From an uncultured Blautia sp. (GTDB lineage Bacteria; Bacillota; Clostridia; Lachnospirales; Lachnospiraceae), in assembly GCA_900547615.1 (NCBI GenBank), contig URHH01000009.1, forward strand, positions 1-42,126: a stretch of DNA of 42,126 nucleotides, in the 5' to 3' direction. Below are positions 1 through 8,691 of this stretch, one piece after another. Below the pieces are notes generated by a model that saw only the letters and a list, made by a program, of their open reading frames with translations, did no database searches and was not told where the DNA came from. Made by a program: the position numbers and the translations under genes. Within the stretch, counting starts at the first letter, position 1. The number at the start of each line of letters is the position of its first letter.

Positions 1-62
1 CGCGCCCTTGCGGACAAACGGTTTTCAAGACCGCCTCGTTATGACCACTTCGATACCTCTCC
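1..62 (-). tRNA. tRNA-Ser (anticodon UGA), 3' part cut off by the window edge
   Basis: Read on the minus strand, the sequence starts at 62 with the acceptor strand GGAGAGG. A D-arm follows, then an anticodon stem-loop with loop CTTGAAA, giving anticodon TGA (plus-strand TCA at 25-27). After the anticodon stem comes the start of a long variable arm (TTGTCCGCAAGGGCG), as expected for a class II tRNA. The T-arm and acceptor 3' strand lie beyond base 1. A consensus promoter lies just upstream. Confidence 0.93.
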
Positions 63-113
63 AAAGTAAGGCTTTTCGCCATTTTCTTCGCTTTCTGTAT
101 CAGCGCAAGTGAT

Positions 114-142
114 AGTCTATCATCAAACCCTCTCCGTGTCAA
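114..142 (-). promoter_or_regulatory. Sigma-A-type promoter of tRNA-Ser
   Basis: On the minus strand a perfect -35 TTGACA (137-142) is followed by a 17-base spacer and -10 TAGACT (114-119). The predicted start is near 107, about 45 bases before the mature tRNA 5' end. The strong -35 suits a stable-RNA gene. It sits just after the end of ispD, with no separate terminator between them. Confidence 0.75.
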
Positions 143-161
143 GACAAAAATTACATTTTTT

Positions 162-896
162 TCATTTTTTTTCTTTTCTTTTATTTTCCACGAGTCCGTG
201 GTGCAAAAAAGCCTCTGCAATGATCATATCTTCCGGCGTTGTAATCTTAATATTTTCATAGCTGCCGCGTACAAGAGCAACCTTTACGCCGCTCTCCTGC
301 TCCACGATCATGGCGTCGTCTGTAATTCCGCTCATATCCTTATTAAGGATACTTTCGTAGGACTCTTTTATAAGAGAATACCGAAATGCCTGGGGAGTCT
401 GCACCAGCCATACTCTCTCCCTCTCCGGCGTAGATTGCACCATCTCATTTCTGTCGCTTATCTTAATCGTATCTTTTACAGGCATGCCAACTACGCAGGC
501 TCCTGTTTCTTTTACAGAAAAGCATGTCCGTTCCAGCATTTCTTCCGTAACAAACGGACGCGCTCCGTCATGGATCAGAACGTAGTCCGTGTTCTCACAG
601 GCGCAGAGCCCCGCATATACAGAGTCGTAGCGCTCTTTTCCCCCTGCCGTCACCTTTGTCACTTTTGAGAACCCGAATTTCTCCACAATTTCTTCTTTAC
701 AGTAGGAAAGAGACTCTTCCCCTGTCACGAGAATTATATCGCGGATAAGCGGGCTTTCCTGAAAACATTTAAGAGAATAATAAAGAACCGGTTTTCCCTT
801 AATTTCCAGAAACTGCTTCTGTATTTTGCTGTTCATTCTTGTACCTTTGCCTGCTGCCAGTACAATCGCTGTATATGCTGTCGTGCTTTTCTCCAT
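162..896 (-). CDS. ispD: 2-C-methyl-D-erythritol 4-phosphate cytidylyltransferase
   Basis: IspD joins CTP to 2-C-methyl-D-erythritol 4-phosphate in the MEP pathway of isoprenoid synthesis, in the cytosol. The 244-residue protein opens with the nucleotide-binding motif LAAGKGTRM. It also carries the family motifs HDGARPF (about residues 109-115), GMPVKDTIK and QTPQAFR. Length is usual for the family (about 230-245). The C-terminus is a lysine-rich tail. It begins 3 bases after tsaD ends, so the two are probably co-transcribed. No other MEP-pathway gene is in the window. Family assignment is firm. Confidence 0.96.
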   Translation of the reverse strand: MEKSTTAYTAIVLAAGKGTRMNSKIQKQFLEIKGKPVLYYSLKCFQESPLIRDIILVTGEESLSYCKEEIVEKFGFSKVTKVTAGGKERYDSVYAGLCACENTDYVLIHDGARPFVTEEMLERTCFSVKETGACVVGMPVKDTIKISDRNEMVQSTPERERVWLVQTPQAFRYSLIKESYESILNKDMSGITDDAMIVEQESGVKVALVRGSYENIKITTPEDMIIAEAFLHHGLVENKRKEKK

Positions 897-899
897 TTT

Positions 900-1919
900 T
901 TATCGCTCCCCCAGTTTTAAATTGGGAACTGCATTTAAGTCCCAGCCGTGGCGTACTCCTTTTTTGTACTCATAATAAGCAGCCACGCCGATCATAGCCG
1001 CATTGTCCGTACAGAAGATCGGGGATGGTCTGTAAAACTTATATCCGTTTTCCCCGCATGCCTTTTCCATTGCCGCGCGAAGCGTTCCGTTTGAGGCAAC
1101 GCCGCCCGCTATGGCAATCTTATCCATATGATAATCTTTTGCTGCCTGCATGGTATGCTCTACGAGGACTTCGACCACTGCATTCTGGAAAGAAGCTGCA
1201 ATATCAGCCCTGTTTACGGCTTCCCCTTTCATGCGCGCATTATTCAGATAATTTAAAACAGCAGATTTTACGCCGCTGAAGCTGAAATCATACGGACTTC
1301 CCTCGATTTTTGCTTTCGGGAACTCAATGGCATGAGGATTTCCCTCTTTGGAAAGCTTGTCGATCTTCGGACCGCCCGGGTATCCGAGTCCTATGGCTCT
1401 TGCTACCTTATCAAACGCCTCGCCTGCCGCATCATCTCTTGTTCTGCCCAGAATCTCAAACTCCCCGTATTCTTTTACGATCACAAGGTGCGTGTGGCCG
1501 CCCGATACGATGAGACAGAGAAACGGCGGTTCCAGATCCGGGTGCTCAATATAATTTGCGGAAACGTGTCCTTCTATATGATGTACGCCTACAAGCGGAA
1601 GCTTTTTTGCATAAGCGATCGCCTTTGCCTCTGCCACGCCCACAAGAAGCGCGCCCACAAGTCCCGGACCGTAAGTAACGCCAATGGCGTCCAGATCGTC
1701 CAGAGTCACCTCTGCTTCCTTTAATGCTTCCTCAATCACCTGATTGATTTTTTCGATGTGCTTCCGTGACGCGATTTCCGGAACGACGCCTCCATATAAT
1801 TTATGAAGCTCTATCTGCGAAGAAATCACATTTGATAAAATGGTTCTGCCGTTTTTTACAACAGAAGCTGCTGTTTCGTCACAGGAGCTTTCAATGGCAA
1901 GAATTAATGTATCTTTCAT
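900..1919 (-). CDS. tsaD: tRNA N6-adenosine threonylcarbamoyltransferase TsaD
   Basis: TsaD transfers the threonylcarbamoyl group to A37 of ANN-decoding tRNAs, working with TsaB and TsaE, whose genes are also in this window (8672-9118 and 7975-8691). The ASKHA-fold protein shows ESSCDETAASV near the N-terminus, the metal-binding HHIEGH (about residues 110-115), SGGHTHL and the late motif GGVASNGTLR. I chose the ATG at 1919 (339 residues) because AGAGGA lies 8 bases before it. An upstream ATG at 1937 would add six residues and overlap the end of rnz by 14 bases. With the chosen start, the gap to rnz is 4 bases. Confidence 0.96.
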   Translation of the reverse strand: MKDTLILAIESSCDETAASVVKNGRTILSNVISSQIELHKLYGGVVPEIASRKHIEKINQVIEEALKEAEVTLDDLDAIGVTYGPGLVGALLVGVAEAKAIAYAKKLPLVGVHHIEGHVSANYIEHPDLEPPFLCLIVSGGHTHLVIVKEYGEFEILGRTRDDAAGEAFDKVARAIGLGYPGGPKIDKLSKEGNPHAIEFPKAKIEGSPYDFSFSGVKSAVLNYLNNARMKGEAVNRADIAASFQNAVVEVLVEHTMQAAKDYHMDKIAIAGGVASNGTLRAAMEKACGENGYKFYRPSPIFCTDNAAMIGVAAYYEYKKGVRHGWDLNAVPNLKLGER

Positions 1920-1923
1920 ATTC

Positions 1924-2835
1924 TTATTCCTCTTCAAAATTCAGTTCTACGCTTTTTCCATCTTTACCCGGATACGCATTTGGGAAAATGGCGCGTACCC
2001 TGTCCATATATTCCTCCGGCCGTACAAGAGAAGGACTGTAATGAGTGAGCCACATTTCTCCGACCTCCGCCTCTCTCGCAAGAACAGCCGCCTCTTTAAA
2101 GGTCATATGCTTATAGCCCTTCGCCTTCTCGATTTTATCCTCTTCTCCGTACATACCCTCACAGATAAAAAGATCCGATTCCTTTGCGTTTCGCAAAATT
2201 GATTCTGTAGGCCGCGTATCTGTTGTATACGTAAGCTTGATTCCTTTTCTGTCCGGTCCGAGAACCATTTCCGGCGTATAAGTCATTCCCTCTTCCTCTA
2301 TTACCTGTCCCTTCTGAAGGGGATTCCAGTATTTAAGAGGGATTCCCTGTTCTTTTGCCCGCTCCGGCGAAAATTTTCCCTGTCGCAAAATCTCAAGGGT
2401 GTATCCGTAACATAATACATTATGATTGACGCGAAAAGCCGTGATCCGGTATCCGTTTAATTCCAGAACCTGTTCCGGTCCGCTGATTTCAATAAATTTT
2501 ATTTCAAAAGGCAGCTCCGGCGCAATGATCCGCAAAGCATTTACCACCCGCTCCAGACCTTTTGGTCCTACAAGTGTGAGCGGCTCTGTGCGGTCTGCAT
2601 TTCCCATTGTAAGAAGAAGCCCCGGAAGCCCGCTGATATGATCCCCATGATAATGCGTAAAACAAATCACATCGATCGGCTTAAAGCTCCAGCCTTTTTC
2701 TTTTATCGCAACCTGTGTGCCCTCGCCGCAGTCAATTAAAAGACTGCTTCCATTATACCGGGTCATAAGCGCTGTCAGCCATCTTCTGGGCAGCGGCATC
2801 ATTCCCCCGGTTCCAACAAGACAAACATCTAACAT
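1924..2835 (-). CDS. rnz: Ribonuclease Z (tRNA 3' endonuclease)
   Basis: RNase Z removes the 3' trailer from tRNA precursors that lack an encoded CCA. It is a metallo-beta-lactamase-fold enzyme. The 303-residue protein has the zinc motif HYHGDH (about residues 61-66), an N-terminal GTGGMMPLPRR segment and a later conserved LTHYSPS. It lies between a histidine kinase gene upstream (45-base gap) and tsaD downstream (4-base gap). This forms a tRNA-maturation pair within a longer minus-strand run. The start has GGAGGAAGAAT before the ATG. Confidence 0.94.
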   Translation of the reverse strand: MLDVCLVGTGGMMPLPRRWLTALMTRYNGSSLLIDCGEGTQVAIKEKGWSFKPIDVICFTHYHGDHISGLPGLLLTMGNADRTEPLTLVGPKGLERVVNALRIIAPELPFEIKFIEISGPEQVLELNGYRITAFRVNHNVLCYGYTLEILRQGKFSPERAKEQGIPLKYWNPLQKGQVIEEEGMTYTPEMVLGPDRKGIKLTYTTDTRPTESILRNAKESDLFICEGMYGEEDKIEKAKGYKHMTFKEAAVLAREAEVGEMWLTHYSPSLVRPEEYMDRVRAIFPNAYPGKDGKSVELNFEEE

Positions 2836-2880
2836 ATTCTTCCTCCTCGTCCTGTGGCAAAGTTTATCACACTTATTCCC

Positions 2881-4248
2881 CTAAAACAAGAGAACAACCG
2901 AAAAAACACCGTCTTCTTCTTTCCAGTTCAGGCTCCAGTTGTGAATATCTGCAATGCGCCGGGCGCTTTTTAAGCCGACGCCGCTTCCTGCAGCTTCCCG
3001 TACTTTCAGGCTTCTGTTTTTTATAATGATGCCTGTTTTTCCGTGACTTTCCATCACTTCTACAGATACTGGCGCTGTTTTGTCTCCATAGCGCCTTATA
3101 TTGGAAAAAAGATTATCCGACAGGCGCTTTAAAAGAAATGGATTTCCCTGGAACATCATTTCTTCCGGGACCCACCCTGTTTTTTTTCGGATTTCCACAA
3201 TGAAACCCATATTTTCCAGCTCTTTTGCACCGTCTTCAAATTCTTTCCACAAAACAGAAAGCGAAAGCTCCTGTTTTTCCACCTCTTCCGCACCTTCAAA
3301 CACAAGGGTATACTCAAACATTCGGTCAGACATATTTCTGATCTCTTCTGTCTTATCGAGACACCGTTTCAGATACTTTCCGTACTGCTCCGGTTTTCCC
3401 ATTCCCCTGCTTAAAATTTCAAGATAACCGTAAAGCGTGGTAAGCGGCGTCCGAAGGTCATGGGATACGGCGCGTATCAGCTCCCTGTTTGCCTGATAGC
3501 TTTTCCTCTCTTCTTCTATCTGCTCTTTTAAGGTACAGCGAAGGTAATCCAGTTCCTGTGCAAGGGAGGATATTTCATCATTGCCCGTTACGGTAATGGG
3601 ACATACCAGATTTCCCCCTGCCATTTCCAGCGCCTGCTGCCGTATCTTTTTCAGATACTTCATTCTTCTGTATATATAAATAATGACAGGAAGAAGAAAA
3701 AGAAGAAGACTGAATAAAACAGCTCCTCCCATGTACCAGGAAAATATTCGAAGGACACGGTAACTCTCCACAATAAGCGTAGCAGTTCCGTCCTGAAAAA
3801 GAAGCCTCGTCTCAACCCGCTCCGCCTGATCTTCCAAAAAACTGCTGCCAAGCAGCCAGGGCTTATCTGCCAGTACATCTGCTACGTATCCGGTCACATA
3901 TCTTCCCGTCTCATCATTATAGATCCAGAAACTGGAATACGGGTCACGATGCGCAAATAAAAAAGGAAGATATTCCTGATCCAGCATTTCTCTGTCTGCC
4001 TCATCCGCCTCTTTTCCCGTGGGGTACATTTTATAATTTCTCGACTGACTGTTCATCCATTGAATAAACTCGTCTCTTTCATTACTTAAAATCTCTGTGT
4101 GATACATTAAAAATTCCTGCACCCGAAAACGATTCAGATAAAAAAAGCAGAGACAGCCGATGGATACAGCAGCCGAAAGTATGAGAATCTCAAGCATTCT
4201 CACAACCACAGAACCAGTTATCCTTTTTTCTTTACTCCTCTCAGTCAC
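2881..4248 (-). CDS. Two-component sensor histidine kinase
   Basis: A 455-residue membrane kinase. One membrane segment is near residues 18-38, an extracytoplasmic sensor region of about 125 residues follows, and a second membrane segment lies near 168-192. HAMP-like sequence and a HisKA motif (AVSHDLRTPLT, phosphorylatable His263) come next. In the ATPase domain the N-box (DNLFSNIRRYG) and G2 box (GSGVGLKSARRIA) are visible. A normal G1 box (DxGxG) is absent, replaced by IIIKNRS. This shortened lid resembles kinases of the VanS-like/antibiotic-sensing type, from family knowledge. The gene overlaps its response regulator by 8 bases. The signal sensed is unknown. Confidence 0.9.
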   Translation of the reverse strand: MTERSKEKRITGSVVVRMLEILILSAAVSIGCLCFFYLNRFRVQEFLMYHTEILSNERDEFIQWMNSQSRNYKMYPTGKEADEADREMLDQEYLPFLFAHRDPYSSFWIYNDETGRYVTGYVADVLADKPWLLGSSFLEDQAERVETRLLFQDGTATLIVESYRVLRIFSWYMGGAVLFSLLLFLLPVIIYIYRRMKYLKKIRQQALEMAGGNLVCPITVTGNDEISSLAQELDYLRCTLKEQIEEERKSYQANRELIRAVSHDLRTPLTTLYGYLEILSRGMGKPEQYGKYLKRCLDKTEEIRNMSDRMFEYTLVFEGAEEVEKQELSLSVLWKEFEDGAKELENMGFIVEIRKKTGWVPEEMMFQGNPFLLKRLSDNLFSNIRRYGDKTAPVSVEVMESHGKTGIIIKNRSLKVREAAGSGVGLKSARRIADIHNWSLNWKEEDGVFSVVLLF

Positions 4249-4933
4249 ATCGATACCCCCTGCCCCATACGGTCCGGATAATCTGTGGATTGTGCGCGTC
4301 CTCCTCGATTTTCCCCCTGAGATTTCGTATATGCACCATCACGATATTGGAAGCTCCGTAATAGTACGGCTCCTGCCACACCGCCTCGTAAAGACGCTCT
4401 GCGGAAAAAATCTGCCGTTTGTTCTTTAAAAGAAGGCAAAGAATTGCAAATTCCGTATCTGTAAGAGAAACTTCCTCTTCCCCGCATGTTACCATGCCTG
4501 TCTTTTCATTCAGCTCCACCTTTCCTGCGCGAAGTACCTCCTCAGACGGTTCTTCTCCTTTTCCCTGATACACCTGGTATCTTCGAAGAAGCGCCTTTAC
4601 ACGTCCAAGCAGCTCCTGATAAGAAAAAGGCTTTGGAAGATAATCGTCCCCTCCGCTTAGAAATCCCATTGTCTTATCCTCCACCTGACTTCTTGCGCTT
4701 AAAAATAAAATCGGCGCATTCGTTGTTTTTCTGATTTCCACACACGTCTGATACCCGTTCAGCCCCGGCATCATCACATCGAGAAGAATCAGGTCGAACC
4801 CGCCGTCTTTTATTTTTCTTAACGCTTCTTCCCCGGAAGATGCCTCCTCTGTCTCAAATCCTTCCCCTTCCAGAAGAATGGTAATCACTTCCCTGATTTC
4901 TCCGTTATCATCTACAATTAAAATCCTGCTCAT
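4241..4933 (-). CDS. OmpR/PhoB-family response regulator
   Basis: The 230-residue regulator has a receiver domain with acidic pocket DD (9-10), phosphoacceptor Asp52 in LLDVMMPG and Lys101 in LPKP. It ends with a winged-helix DNA-binding domain (about 130-230, including VMVHIRNLRGKIE and GRGYRCD). It is the partner of the overlapping kinase gene. RBS AAAAGGAG precedes the ATG. The gene is divergent from the YfhO-like gene at 5081, and the shared 147-base intergenic region contains phased repeats that could be its operator. It probably controls itself and that membrane protein, which is an inference from layout. Confidence 0.93.
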   Translation of the reverse strand: MSRILIVDDNGEIREVITILLEGEGFETEEASSGEEALRKIKDGGFDLILLDVMMPGLNGYQTCVEIRKTTNAPILFLSARSQVEDKTMGFLSGGDDYLPKPFSYQELLGRVKALLRRYQVYQGKGEEPSEEVLRAGKVELNEKTGMVTCGEEEVSLTDTEFAILCLLLKNKRQIFSAERLYEAVWQEPYYYGASNIVMVHIRNLRGKIEEDAHNPQIIRTVWGRGYRCD

Positions 4934-5007
4934 TTCTGTAATCTCCTTTTTTCTATCCTCTTATCTTACCACATTTTCCGGAGTTCTTTCTCTGTTCTTC
5001 AGAATTC

Positions 5008-5040
5008 TTAAGATTTAACAGGGATTATTTTAAGATTTTC
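5008..5040. promoter_or_regulatory. Candidate response-regulator operator (three 11-bp half-sites)
   Basis: TTAAGATT occurs at 5008-5015 and again at 5030-5037, exactly 22 bp apart. The middle 11-bp unit (5019-5029, CAGGGATTATT) keeps GATT in the same register. OmpR-family regulators usually bind direct repeats on one helix face at 10-11 bp steps. The site lies between the regulator gene and the YfhO-like gene. A weak -10 (TATCCT, 5046-5051) follows on the plus strand. The repeats are seen directly; the regulator that binds them is inferred. Confidence 0.5.
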
Positions 5041-5080
5041 CGGCTATCCTTTTTGTAAGACAAGAAAAGGAGACATACAT

Positions 5081-7918
5081 ATGAATACTGAAAAAACGTT
5101 TACAAAAATCAATCTTCTGCAGCTTATTCTTATTTTATCTGCTACCCTGCTTTTCACATGGCTCATTGTTCCATCTGGTCATCTTTTCGGCTCGGAGACA
5201 GACTGGTACTGCCAGCACGTCAATATTGCAGACGCCATGAGAAAGCAGTTTTTCGCCTCAGGCAAATGGTTCCCTGACTTTACGGAACTTGGAGGCGGCG
5301 CAAATTTTTATACTCTTGCTTACTATGGTTTTTTCCGTCCCGATGTATTTCTTGGCTATTTTCTTCCTGAGGTTTCCACGGAAGCGATTATTCAGAGCTA
5401 CGCCATATTTGAAATCCTTCTTGGGGCAGGACTTTTTTATTTCTGGCTCGTCAAAAAGAATATTTCTGATATTGCCGCTTTTACAGCAGGGATTCTCTAT
5501 ATCAGCGCAAACTGCCTTTTTCAGGCGCACAGACAGCTTATGTTTGTAAATTATCTGCCCTTTTTAATCCTTGCTTTTCTCTGCCTGGATAACCTGGGAA
5601 CAGAAGGGGACCGTCCTCTTTTCCTGCCGCATTTCGGCGTTTTTCTGTCTTTTTTCCTTATGGTTCTCCACAGCTTTTACTTTTTCCCCGCCTGCTTTGC
5701 AGCCTGTACCCTGTACTACATGTTTTTTGTGGAAAAACAGGGAAACAGACGCTCTCTTTGGTTTCGTTATTTTCTTTCCGCGGCTCTTCCTGTTTTATGC
5801 GCCATGTTTTTTCTTCTGCCTGCAGGACTTGCCATTCTGGAAAATAAAAAGGACGTAAAAGGAAGCTCCTTTTTGGAAATCCTGGCAGTCAATCCCACAC
5901 TGGACAGTCTTTTATACAGCCCCTATGGCTGCGGGCTTACCCTGATCTGCCTTTACGCCCTCTTTCTCTCCATACGAAAAAAGGAAACGAGAAAGCCTGC
6001 TGCCGCTCTTTTCTGCTTCCTGTTTTTCAATATTTTTTACTGGATTTTAAACGGAACTCTTTACGTCCGCCCCAAAAGCCTGATTCCATTTTTCCCAATT
6101 CTTTTATTTCTCACCGCGAAAGTCCTGATGGAATTATGGGAAAACCGGCTGTCACACAGCCTTCCTCTCTGTCTGCTCTGTATGATCCCGGTTTTTGTTC
6201 AGGCTGTTTTCTGCCCTTCCCAAAACACAGAGCTTACCTTCCTTGACGCCTTTCTTCTTCTGGTATTTGTTATTTCCGGAAGCTTTTTTCACAGGAAAGG
6301 ACTTTGTTACAGACGGGTGGGATTCTGGAGCTGCCTGCTCCTTACCGCCCCGGTTCTTCTTTTCCTCGGAGGCTCCAGAAAAGAAACCTTCCCGGAAAAA
6401 TCCTCTCCCGCCTTCACAGAAGAGGAAATCGCCTCTCTCTGCCCACTCACAGACTGCCGCTTTGACATTCTGGAATCGCCTCTTTCCAACACAAATTTTG
6501 TGTATTCCGGAAATCAGAAGAAGAGCACCATGTATTCTTCCGTGTCAAACAGCAATTATAACGCCTTTGTTTACGATACCTTAAACACCCCTATCAGCGT
6601 AAGAAACCGTGTTTCCATAAACGGAAATCCCAATCCCTTCCAGGAATATTTAATGGGTGTGCGCTACATTCAGACAACGAAGGACAGGCTTCCTGCAGGA
6701 TATACCGTATTAAAAGAACGAAACGGTTCTCTTCTTGCGGAAAATAAAAACGTGCTTCCTCTCGCTTACGGAAGTACCTCCCTGATTTCCCGTAAAACTT
6801 TTGAAAGCCTTTCTTTCCCCCATACCCTTTCCGCTCTTACCTCAGGAACCGTAGTCTCAGACTGTGAGACAAAAAATGAAACAGGGAACGAAGCTTTTTC
6901 TTCTGATGCCGTTCCCTATGCTCTTCCTGATGATTTTTTTGCCCGTCCGTCTTCAAGGGCGTTCGAGACAAAAAAAGAACTCCCTGTTCCTCTGGAAAAC
7001 GAAGTTCTGATTCTCTCTTTTGACGTAAAATACAGCGGACGGAAAGATATAGACGTGACTGTAAACGGCGTGAGAAACCGCCTTTCCGGAAGCGCCGCGC
7101 CATACCCGAACCACAACACACAGTTTACTTATATGATCTCGCAAAACACGCCTCTTACCTGGCTTTCCCTGTCTTTTTCAGCGGGAAATTATGAGATTTC
7201 AAATGTAAAAGCCTGGAGCTTTCCTGTTTCTTCTTTTCAAAAACAGTCCATTACGCCCTTTACCGCTTTTCCCGTTGAAGGAAAAGAGTTGCTCCGCGGA
7301 ACCATCACGATGGAAGAGGACGGATATTTTGTCACTTCCCTTCCCATGTCACGCGGATACCGGGCGACTGTGGACGGCAAAAAAATAAAGCCGGAAACTG
7401 TCAATCAGGCGTTCGCAGGTTTTCCCCTGAAAAAAGGGGCGCATGAAATCACAGTATCCTTCCATGCGCCCGGTAAAGTTTCCGGCTGTATATTAAGCTG
7501 TCTTGCCTTTTTCTATCTTGCAGGATCAGGCATTGCCTCCCTGCTGCCCGCGCCTGGTCATAAGAATGGCATCCTCCACGGGTCTTTCGTAGTAACCTTT
7601 ACGGATTCCGTCTCTTGTAAATCCCATGCGCTCATAAAGACGGATAGCTGTACTGTTTCCCGCCCGGACTTCCAGATGAATGGCGTTTATGCCCTGCTCC
7701 CCGGCAAGACGGATCAGGCTCTCCATGAGGAAATGACCGATTCCCTCTCTCTGTCTGTCTCTTCTGACTGCCACATTTGTGATGTCGCCCTCGTCAAGAA
7801 CCATGAGAAGGCCGCAGTACCCGAGAATCCTGCCACGTTCCTCCACAACGAGAAACATGGCGTTTTCCTTCGTAAGAAATGTAAAAAAGCCTTCCTTCGT
7901 CCACGGCACATGAAATAA
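5081..7918 (+). CDS. YfhO-family polytopic membrane protein with an extended, overprinted C-terminus
   Basis: The first ~815 residues match the YfhO family (GT-C-like membrane proteins; B. subtilis YfhO is linked to lipoteichoic acid glycosylation). The N-terminal membrane segment leads into GSETDWYCQHVNIADAMR, then PDFTELGGGANFY and many hydrophobic segments. An extracytoplasmic C-terminal region closes with a final membrane segment (about 796-815). Family members normally stop shortly after that segment. Here the frame stays open for about 130 more residues that are the antisense of rimI and look unlike any membrane protein. AAAGGAGA precedes the ATG. The gene faces a two-component system and may be regulated by it. 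The product is well supported up to about residue 815; the tail is doubtful. Confidence 0.85.
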   Translation: MNTEKTFTKINLLQLILILSATLLFTWLIVPSGHLFGSETDWYCQHVNIADAMRKQFFASGKWFPDFTELGGGANFYTLAYYGFFRPDVFLGYFLPEVSTEAIIQSYAIFEILLGAGLFYFWLVKKNISDIAAFTAGILYISANCLFQAHRQLMFVNYLPFLILAFLCLDNLGTEGDRPLFLPHFGVFLSFFLMVLHSFYFFPACFAACTLYYMFFVEKQGNRRSLWFRYFLSAALPVLCAMFFLLPAGLAILENKKDVKGSSFLEILAVNPTLDSLLYSPYGCGLTLICLYALFLSIRKKETRKPAAALFCFLFFNIFYWILNGTLYVRPKSLIPFFPILLFLTAKVLMELWENRLSHSLPLCLLCMIPVFVQAVFCPSQNTELTFLDAFLLLVFVISGSFFHRKGLCYRRVGFWSCLLLTAPVLLFLGGSRKETFPEKSSPAFTEEEIASLCPLTDCRFDILESPLSNTNFVYSGNQKKSTMYSSVSNSNYNAFVYDTLNTPISVRNRVSINGNPNPFQEYLMGVRYIQTTKDRLPAGYTVLKERNGSLLAENKNVLPLAYGSTSLISRKTFESLSFPHTLSALTSGTVVSDCETKNETGNEAFSSDAVPYALPDDFFARPSSRAFETKKELPVPLENEVLILSFDVKYSGRKDIDVTVNGVRNRLSGSAAPYPNHNTQFTYMISQNTPLTWLSLSFSAGNYEISNVKAWSFPVSSFQKQSITPFTAFPVEGKELLRGTITMEEDGYFVTSLPMSRGYRATVDGKKIKPETVNQAFAGFPLKKGAHEITVSFHAPGKVSGCILSCLAFFYLAGSGIASLLPAPGHKNGILHGSFVVTFTDSVSCKSHALIKTDSCTVSRPDFQMNGVYALLPGKTDQALHEEMTDSLSLSVSSDCHICDVALVKNHEKAAVPENPATFLHNEKHGVFLRKKCKKAFLRPRHMK

Positions 7919-7978
7919 ATCCCGCTCGATCTCCATTACCTGGTCAAGATCCTCCACAAGCATCTCCCTTAAGATCAT
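7526..7978 (-). CDS. rimI: Ribosomal protein alanine N-acetyltransferase RimI (GNAT)
   Basis: The 150-residue GNAT protein has the acetyl-CoA loop RRDRQREGIG (about residues 71-80) and the RimI-type signature LEVRAGNSTAIRLYERMGF, followed by RKGYYERPVEDAILM. RimI acetylates the N-terminal alanine of ribosomal protein S18 in E. coli. In Firmicutes the gene commonly sits with tsaE and tsaB, as here. Its ATG overlaps the tsaB stop (ATGA), implying translational coupling. Its whole 3' end is antisense to the tail of the YfhO-like frame, but RimI is complete and conserved, so it is the real gene there. Confidence 0.93.
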   Translation of the reverse strand: MILREMLVEDLDQVMEIERDLFHVPWTKEGFFTFLTKENAMFLVVEERGRILGYCGLLMVLDEGDITNVAVRRDRQREGIGHFLMESLIRLAGEQGINAIHLEVRAGNSTAIRLYERMGFTRDGIRKGYYERPVEDAILMTRRGQQGGNA

Positions 7979-8691
7979 AAGGCGTTCTCCTTTTTGAGGC
8001 GCTCTTCTCTCTCCCTCTCTGCCTGGGAAACGCGGAGATAATCCGGAGTGTGTTCCACTGCGCTCTGCACTTTTCCCTCTTTATAATAAACTTCTCCAAG
8101 GGCAGCCACTGCGGCTGCTCTCTGTCTGTTTACGTGTGCAGGCGCAAAAGAATACGGCACTTTTAAATTCTCTTTGATCTTCTCGCAAAATACAGGAACG
8201 CCGTCTCCCAGGAAGGTAACTTCCTCTCCGAGGCTGTTTAATTCTTCCAGAAGCTCAAGAATCCCTGCTGCAAACTGTTCTTTTACAACAGAAAGCTTAT
8301 GATCTTCAAAACGGTAAATTCCTGTGTATACCTGACTTCTTCTCGCGTCCATGATCGGGCAGACAAGCCCCTTTACATCGTAAAGATTATAGGCAAGGGC
8401 ATCTGCTGTAGGGACAGGGATCAGGGGCTTTTTAAGGGCAAGTCCAAGTCCTTTTGCCGTTGCGGAACCAATGCGGAGTCCTGTAAAAGAACCGGGGCCT
8501 GCAGCCACCGCGATCGCGTCAATGGTATCCAGATCAAGCTCCGTCATTTTTGCCACCTCGTCCAGCATGGGCAGAAGCGTCTGTGAATGTGTCTTTTTAT
8601 AATTTACGGTATACTCTGCAAGGAGAGTCTCTCCCTCCGTCACTGCAACAGAGGCTACAATCCCTGAACTGTCAATTCCTAAAATCTTCAT
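7975..8691 (-). CDS. tsaB: tRNA threonylcarbamoyladenosine biosynthesis protein TsaB
   Basis: TsaB is the inactive ASKHA partner that scaffolds TsaD in t6A synthesis. The 238-residue protein begins with MKILGIDSSG and carries AAGPGSFTGLRIG (about residues 63-75), the family hallmark, followed by a typical PTADALA segment. It overlaps tsaE by 20 bases and rimI by 4, so tsaE-tsaB-rimI is one transcription unit. Length is normal for Firmicutes. Confidence 0.95.
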   Translation of the reverse strand: MKILGIDSSGIVASVAVTEGETLLAEYTVNYKKTHSQTLLPMLDEVAKMTELDLDTIDAIAVAAGPGSFTGLRIGSATAKGLGLALKKPLIPVPTADALAYNLYDVKGLVCPIMDARRSQVYTGIYRFEDHKLSVVKEQFAAGILELLEELNSLGEEVTFLGDGVPVFCEKIKENLKVPYSFAPAHVNRQRAAAVAALGEVYYKEGKVQSAVEHTPDYLRVSQAEREREERLKKENAL

